From positions 12,148,139 through 12,212,138 of the forward strand of contig NW_022097996.1 of the NCBI RefSeq assembly GCF_002288925.2: 64,000 nt of DNA. The letters are read 5' to 3'. Position 1 is the stretch's first letter, and each line of letters begins with the position of its first letter. This document shows positions 58,010-64,000 of the stretch, in pieces. A program made the translations under genes and the position numbers. Below the pieces are notes generated by a model, which had not been told where the DNA came from, made no database searches, and was given only the letters and a program-made list of their open reading frames with translations. Source of the DNA: Delphinapterus leucas (taxonomy: Eukaryota > Chordata > Mammalia > Artiodactyla > Monodontidae).

Positions 58010-58750
58010 CTTTGACATTGTTACCAGTCACAGATTTAAAGTGAACTGTAAATAAAATTCAGGCCCTGTTCCGAAAAGGACCCCTTAACACCCAGCACCT
58101 CCACCCAGGCCTGTTGGAAGGTGGCAGGTGAGAACAACATAACTCACAGCTATGCGGTGAATGCGCTTTCATTAGAACGTGGCTATTGATGGGCTGCCCC
58201 TTTAAGCACCGTTTTCCTTCACTGACTCTGAACATACCTTTTGGGATTCAAAATAATTTTGCAACAGTGGATACAGACCTTCTTTATGTGTTATTGGTCT
58301 GGGAACAGCAACAGATTAAAAAAAATATTACCAGGTCAAATAACAGCTGTTATTATTAAGTTCAGCTTTTATTATCAATTTGCCAGTAGAATCCGGCCGT
58401 AAAAAAAAAAAGTCTGCATCTGAGCTTTTTACTAATCAGTACTCTCATTTTGCTAATATTCTAACGACTGTCAATTTACTTCAGTGCTGCCATTTGCAGA
58501 ATTTTCCAATTAGCAGCAAACCTGTTCCACCTTCTCCTGTAATTATGGGGGACTCAGTTCAGATCAGCTGCGGCCAGACAGCATATGATGTAGTTGCCAA
58601 AATCTGTGCAATGTTGTTTTTAACCTTTGCATGTGCTGGCACAGTTTTAACATCTCTGTTTGTAGGCAGGAGGCTCCCACAGTAGTGGCATGTGTCAAAA
58701 TATCAAAATTATTTTTAATAAACACACAACGAGGATGAAAACACAAATAT
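58010..58750. other. Strong candidate enhancer-like non-coding element
   Basis: About 740 bases, repeat-free, AT-rich with no CpG cluster. Contains a nuclear-receptor half-site AGGTCA (58333-58338), an E-box CAGCTG (58344-58349), 'gcttttattatcaattt' (HOX/PBX-like), 'tttccaattagcagc' and a terminal 'ttttaataaacacac'. A 101-codon frame (58380-58685) lies within it but has no recognisable domain. Function is inferred from motifs and texture only. Confidence 0.42.
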
Positions 58751-58989
58751 GGACGTATTTGGTTTTCGGATCAATTGAACGTCTGTTCCAGATTTGGTAG
58801 CATTTCCCCTTCTCTACCCGCTCCTTTTTTTTTTAAAACAAGAGTCTTTTGAAAAGAACAATTGAGGGTTGCTGAACTGAACCAATTTCTCCCTGTTTCC
58901 GTTGTCAGTAAAACAACAGTTATTAGAAAAACCCACATTTCAGAAGGGAGGGGACCCCAGCAATCATGTGGGCTTAACCCTCTCATTTT

Positions 58990-59115
58990 TAGAAATGAGG
59001 AAAGCTAAGGCTCAGAATGGAGAAGAGACTTACCCAAGGTCACACAGCTAGTTATGTGCAGAGCTGGGTCTAGAACCCAGGTCTTTTGCTTCCAGTCCAA
59101 GGTTCCTTCCTCTAC
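58990..59115 (-). mobile_element. MIR SINE, antisense
   Basis: 'gaggaaagctaaggctcaga', 'cttacccaaggtcacacagc' and 'gggtctagaacccaggtctt' are a clear antisense MIR core. Confidence 0.88.
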
Positions 59116-59289
59116 AGCATTCATTTTCCCCCTTTTCTTGATGGCTTCTAAATGTGGCAGGAGACAGAACAGGAAAGCCTCACCCGGATCCCTCGTTTCA
59201 TAGAATGCCTTGCTAGCAACATCAAAACCAATCAAACTCTCTGAAAAGCTGCCTAAAGAGCTGACATTGCAGTAATAACAATAGTGAGG

Positions 59290-60300
59290 CAATAACTATT
59301 ATTGCTACATGAAAAAAATATATTTAATAATAAGCTCATTGATTTTTAACAGCATCTCTGTGTTGCCTAATTGATGGGAAGTTGTATGTTTGTGTAGCCG
59401 ATGGGGGTTATGAATTAAATATGGCCGTCTTTCCTTGAGGGATGTATGTCAATGCAAGAAAGACGGAAGATCTACATTTCCCCCAAGCAAAACAGTGCCC
59501 TCGTAACAGGAGCAGGGAAGACTGAAGTGCGAACAAAAATAAAAACCATCCATCACTGTTTATTAAGTGCTGCTACTTGAAGGTAAAAGGGATATTGAAC
59601 TGTTTTTAAATTGGAAGGAATGTAGCTGGACAAAATATTGATGGTAATATTAGCTGGGTGACAAATTTTATTCTTTTGTCCACATTCATCAAAGGAGCAA
59701 TTTGGAGTAAATTATTTTCTCTATGCCCGTAAACCGATTTTCCTTCCCTTTTTATTTTTTAAGCACACATGTTTATTAAGGAACATGGTGTAGGAGGGAT
59801 GATACCTTCTAGTTCAAGCTCTTCAAACCTTGTGTATGAGTCAAAGGGTCCACAGTTGCTTCAGACCAGGCCAGGCATGGGTCTCCAAGGTGCTTATATA
59901 AAATTTAATATGGGCTTAAAAATTGAGGCAGACTGAGTCTGTTCCCACAATTTAAAAGAAAAGGGGTGGGTCAGATTTGATTTCATTTTTAGCTGTGGTT
60001 TTCAAGTGGAAGTTCTGAAGCATTTATTTATTTTTCCAAATTTATAGTGTACCCCTTCAGTCCAATGTTCACTGGCTGCTGTTCAATGAAAACATCCAAG
60101 TTTCTATGGCAAAACGGGCTGAGGCAGGGAAATGAAAATTGAAAATGTCGGCTGACAATGGGGAGAATTTCAATAAAAATTTAGTTTGAAGTTTCCTTCG
60201 CTTCAACGCTATTCAACTTCAAGTCGTTTTTGTTTGCATGAGGTCACGGAAGTGCTGAGGTGTTTCACAATAACCTTACCAGGCAGGCTAGCATACTCAG
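59290..60300. other. Candidate conserved non-coding block
   Basis: About 1 kb, repeat-free. Includes 'atatatttaataataagctc', 'gttgcctaattgatgggaag', 'gttatgaattaaatatggcc' and 'ggagaatttcaataaaaatt'. Enhancer-like texture; unproven. Confidence 0.38.
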
Positions 60301-60739
60301 AAATGGATGAACCCAATCAAAGCCCTAGTGTTTTCAGAAACGCCTACTGTGTGTCCAGAGCTGGTCCAGGGTGTTGGCGTCTCTGTCCTCTCCAATTAGA
60401 TTCTGGGAATCCAGGTCCTTCCAACTTCAAATGTGCCTTTAGCCAAAATGACATTCTCATTTCTGACGAATCTCATCATCTCAACCAAAGTGCAGTTCAT
60501 TGAACAACAGAAAGTGGTTTGTTTGTAAGTAAATTTATAAACTTAAAAACCCCTTGGACTAGGCTGCTCTAAAGCCAAGTGGATTTTCTTGGATGTCGCT
60601 TGACTTACAGAGCTGTCCCACTTCTCAGCTCAATGAGGGATGTTTTAAGGAAGCTGGCCAGAGTTAATCAATCAGTCAGTCAATCAACAAGTTTTCAATG
60701 AGTCCCTTCCAGGCAGTGAGCCGTGGTAACATTGATGTA
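60301..60739. other. Unclassified unique sequence
   Basis: Contains a short 'aatcaatcagtcagtcaatc' run near 60667-60685. No gene supported. Confidence 0.35.
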
Positions 60740-60890
60740 GCACTTTCATGGTTCCCAGCACACTTCTGCATAGATTGTCTTACTTGCTTCTTACAGGTGG
60801 ACATTAGTGAGGCTCAGAGCAGTTCAGTGACTTCCCTAACGTCACACAGCTGTGAAGTAATGGGCTCTAAACCAGCTCTCCCAGAATTTT
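60740..60890 (-). mobile_element. MIR-type SINE, antisense
   Basis: 'gcacacttctgcatagattg', 'tagtgaggctcagagcagtt' and 'cctaacgtcacacagctgtg' are in antisense order. Confidence 0.7.
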
Positions 60891-61739
60891 TCTTCTATAC
60901 TACTTGGGACAACTTAAGTCAGCAGTACAGTCGAGAAGTATACATGATCTTGGATGAGCCTTGGGGATGTGAGCTGAGTAAAATCAAAAGCCTGTGTGTG
61001 CCTGTCTCAGCATGTGTCACATCCAAGCATTTCAGAAGTAATTGAAAATAATTCTAGTTTTCTTCTAGGCATCTTTCAAGGAGCAGTAAAGTAAGTGAGG
61101 GGAATGCAGTTCATAAGATTTTTGCATTGTTATTTTGTTCTCCATTCCTTCTCCCACCCTCAGCTGCCACGAAATCTGTATCCCCTCTCCTCATTCTCAT
61201 CCTTAAGTTCTCACCCTCTCACTTCTTCCCCTTCTCTCTCCCTGTCTGTCTCTTGCAAACCTTAGCCCTTTCTAACACAATTCCACATCACTCGTCTTCC
61301 CACTGGTTATCTGCATGTGGTTAAAGGCCTGCAATTTAGTGATAGGGTAGGGGGGCGGGGGTGGAGAAAGGAGTTGTAAAGGCTCCCCCAGCACCAGTAC
61401 GACCTTCCTCATGCATGTGTGCATGTATGCCAAGGAGGGGGCAACCCTGTGGACCGAAGGATCAAGATTTATAAAGGAGATGACCTTTGTGTGTGCCCCG
61501 AAAGATGGGTAGAACTTAGGTTTCAAAAGCAGAAAATAAAAAGGTACCCGATAGAAGGGAATGAAGGAACAAAGGGAGTAAATTTTAAAACAGAAACGTT
61601 CTCTGCCTTCAAAACACAATGATCACACAATAAACAGCCTTATTGAGTGTCTGCTCTCAATAAACATTGAATTCAGTGCTTTAAATCACCCGATAAAAAT
61701 GCTTCAGAGGAAAAAAGAAATTGCAGTGATCACTTCTCC
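60891..61739. other. Unclassified sequence
   Basis: Pyrimidine-rich at 61130-61290 and G-rich at 61345-61363 (runs of 3, 6 and 5 Gs). No gene supported. Confidence 0.4.
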
Positions 61740-62055
61740 CCCTCATGGGAGTTGGATGAGTGCCGTGGTTAAACACGTCAACTCTGGAGCCAGAATTCCT
61801 GGGCTCGTATCCCTTCTACATCGTCCAATAGCTGTGTGACCTCGTGCAAGTGCCTTACCTCTTTACATCTCAGTTTCCCCATCTGTGTAAAAGGAGGATG
61901 TGAATGATACTCATCTCACAAGCATTCAGTGCATTCATACGTTACAATTAAAGCAACGCATGAATATAATACAGTTAATGCATTGTGAGCACGCAAATGA
62001 ATTCATACAAGCAGATCGTTGGTCAGCGCTCAGTAAGCATTAGGTAGTTGTATTA
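61740..62055 (+). mobile_element. MIR SINE, sense, full length with internal insertion
   Basis: 'caactctggagccagaattc', 'ccaatagctgtgtgacctcg', 'tctcagtttccccatctgtg' and a terminal 'cagcgctcagtaagcattag' mark the ends. Extra AT-rich bases lie between core and tail (about 61930-62010). Confidence 0.85.
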
Positions 62056-63197
62056 TTTGCAGTAGGACTCTGCACAGTTCTTTTTGAACTGATAACAATA
62101 ATAACAACAACTACCACTTATGGAGTGTTGATATGGAGGCATCTCAATAAGAACCCTGTAGGGTAGGGGCCTCCCACGTAGAAGGTTCATCTTGGAAGGT
62201 AGGGAATATTTCCTGCTCAGTTTGTAGCTTTGCCAAGTCTGATCCACTTCTTGGTGGAAAAGGGATATCCTCTGGTTCATTTCCACCCTCCGTCTCCATG
62301 GTGGAATAGATTGCCATCTCCATGGACTGGAACAAATGAAAGGTTTCTGTGGGTTTCTTACTCTCTTTTGCAGTCAACACATGTTAAGACTTGAGCTCAT
62401 AAAGACCAGGTTTCTAAGAGGTTCTTCTCTTCCTGAAGCACATGGAAATTCGGCATGTGCATCGTAAATGCCAAACAGCCCCAAGAAAGCAGGGTAAATG
62501 TTTTAGGAATCCATGCTAGCTGTGCCTTCCCCCCCCCCCCCCCCCCACCCCCCCCCCCCGACTGAATTCACCCTAAAGAAAAACATTTAATTTACCGGAT
62601 CCTCAGCCGTTTCTTTTCCCTACTAATTAGGGGAAACCCATTTTGACCGTTTCTGAAAGCTTGGCCACAGTTGTGTGGAGGAAAAGGGACAAGCCTTGTT
62701 TCCGTATACAATGGGCCTGATTCCTTGTATTTCTGTTTTCACTGAATGGAGTAAATACATCCTGAGGCCATACAGGCCAGGTTTTATTCCTGACAAGATT
62801 TTCTTATTAGTTATGTAACCCTTCTGGAGACGTAGGGAATTTCTCAGAGAAGAAGAAAAAAAAAAACAACCCACAATACTTGACACACTTTAATTATAGC
62901 TGGACCATAATAATAACAAGATCATGTAAACTCTGTTTCAGAGTTAAGTTCCAACTGAGATGTAAAAATAAGTGTTGTAAGGCCATGGCAGCACAAATCA
63001 TGGTGATGTTCCCTCTTCTCCCCCATCCCATCTTCTAACACTCAGAAGGAAGGTTAAATGTGCACCAAGAACAGGACAGCTCACCCAGGAGTTATCCACC
63101 CAGGCAAAAAAGTGCCCACTATTTGTATTGTCAGGTTCTTTTGTGTCTTTAAGCGTCTATGATGGAAGTTCTCTCTGGAGAGGAACCAATAGGAGAT
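62056..63197. other. Unclassified sequence
   Basis: Apart from the poly-C tract, no recognised repeat or gene. Confidence 0.4.
62529..62559. repeat. Poly-C tract (C18-A-C12)
   Basis: Thirty-one bases, all C except one A at 62547. On the minus strand this is a poly-G run. Confidence 0.95.
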
Positions 63198-63230
<33 letters not shown>

Positions 63231-63300
63231 ACATATATATAATTCTTTAAATAAATAATATATATAATTCAACAAATTATATATATATATATAAAATGCC
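63198..63300. repeat. (TA)n/(GT)n compound microsatellite and AT-rich tract
   Basis: TA run, GT run (about 63210-63231), then 'acatatatataattc' and further TA runs to about 63294. Confidence 0.93.
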
Positions 63301-63334
63301 TTAAAATAAATAAATTAAGTGTATATATTAATTT

Positions 63335-63660
63335 ATTTATTTTAAGGAATTGGCTCATGCAGTTGGGTTGGCAAGTCCAAAACCCATAGGGTAGCCTGGC
63401 AGCCTAGAGACTCAGGCAGGAATTGATGCTGTAATCCTGGGGCAGAATTTCTGGGGAACGTCCATCTTAGCTCTTTAGAGGCCTCCCACCAATTGGATGA
63501 GACCCACCCACATTACGAGGATCGTCTTCTTTACTGAAAGTCGACTGGTTATAGATGTGAAGCACATTCACAAAATACCCTCACAGTAACACCTGGATTA
63601 GTGTTTGATTGAATAACTGGGTACTCTAGCCCAGCCAAGTTGACATTCAAAACTCACCAT
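63335..63660. mobile_element. Old interspersed repeat, family uncertain
   Basis: 'aaggaattggctcatgcagt', 'ggatgagacccacccacatt', 'aggatcgtcttctttactga', 'aaataccctcacagtaacac' and 'ccagccaagttgacattcaa' occur in the order of a common mammalian dispersed repeat that I associate with L1 3' or LTR-type sequence. I cannot assign the family safely. Confidence 0.6.
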
Positions 63661-64000
63661 CAAAGTCCTGAAACCCTCTTCTGTTTCCTGAATCCTGGGA
63701 CTTCAAAACCCTCTTGCTGGTCCCAAGAGATCAAAGGGACGTTCTTGCTGATCCCAAGAGATTACCTGAACTGTTGGAGATCCCCTTCTCATACCTTTCA
63801 GGTAGTTGAGCGAATTTAGATTGCTTCAAAGGTGATGCATAGAACTTTCTAGGGTACCTCTCAAGTCTTGCTGCGAAATAATAAACTGTTGCCTGGGTTG
63901 AAGGTGATAAAATCTCATAGGAAATAGCCTGGAAATGTGGACAGGACTCGGGCTTCTGGGAGTTGGCCTTCACTTCTTTACTAAGTAAAACACGTGGGAG
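63661..64000. other. Unclassified sequence at window end
   Basis: No gene or repeat recognised. It contains a local duplication: 'cttgctggtcccaagagatc' (63712-63731) and 'cttgctgatcccaagagatt' (63744-63763). Confidence 0.4.

Noticed and set aside
58380..58685. 101-codon plus-strand frame ending in a hydrophobic segment
   Set aside because: The hydrophobic stretch looks like a membrane segment, but the frame lies in AT-rich enhancer-like DNA with no homology I recognise and no upstream exon signal.

Overview
This window looks like nuclear DNA from a mammal, most probably a cetacean. The main evidence is nine tRNA-derived SINEs whose sense strand opens with 'cttccctggtggcgcagtgg' or a close variant and carries a box B of the type 'gggttcgagcc'. 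These are CHR-type SINEs, which are known from whales, hippos and ruminants. Several LINE-1 3' ends have the cetartiodactyl sequence. I saw no ruminant Bov-A/Bov-tA/BovB elements and no pig PRE-1 elements, which favours a whale or dolphin over a ruminant or pig. MIR, L2 and old L1 remnants form the usual ancient mammalian background. The species cannot be settled by reading alone.

I find no protein-coding exon, rRNA, tRNA gene or known structural RNA that I can support. The longest open frames outside repeats (about 170-200 codons) are about what chance gives in 64 kb. With 3/64 stops per codon in six frames, roughly one frame of 180 codons or more is expected. They show no recognisable domain or splice structure. 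The window is intergenic or intronic. Nearly all young retroelements lie on the minus strand, a weak hint that it sits inside a large intron of a plus-strand gene.

Layout. 0.4-5 kb: SINE and L1 insertions around an old L1 remnant, with a quiet, possibly conserved stretch at 2.3-3.4 kb. 5-8.5 kb: dense MIR and L2 fossils. 8.5-11 kb: mostly unique sequence, an old L1 and an AT-rich tract. 11.0-11.4 kb: a plus-strand SINE with an unusual tail. 11.4-20.7 kb: almost repeat-free, with several segments that look like conserved non-coding elements. 20.7-26.9 kb: one SINE and three MIRs in unique DNA. 27.3-28.4 kb: AT-rich homeodomain-motif-rich DNA. 29.9-33.5 kb: a SINE/L1 cluster and a strong C-run tract. 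36.2-39.6 kb: L2 fossils and a young L1. 39.6-43.9 kb: unique DNA with one long SINE, a MIR, a small tandem repeat and a perfect inverted repeat. 43.9-52.5 kb: a long L2 remnant and scattered MIR/L2. 52.5-60.7 kb: the second large, repeat-poor, enhancer-like block. 60.7-64 kb: MIRs, a 31-base poly-C tract, a compound dinucleotide repeat and an old interspersed repeat.

No previously undescribed gene system is evident. The best leads are the orientation bias of insertions, a candidate small spliced ORF at 3.14-3.31 kb, SINE tails that may carry transduced flanking sequence, and the repeat-poor blocks that should be tested for conservation.
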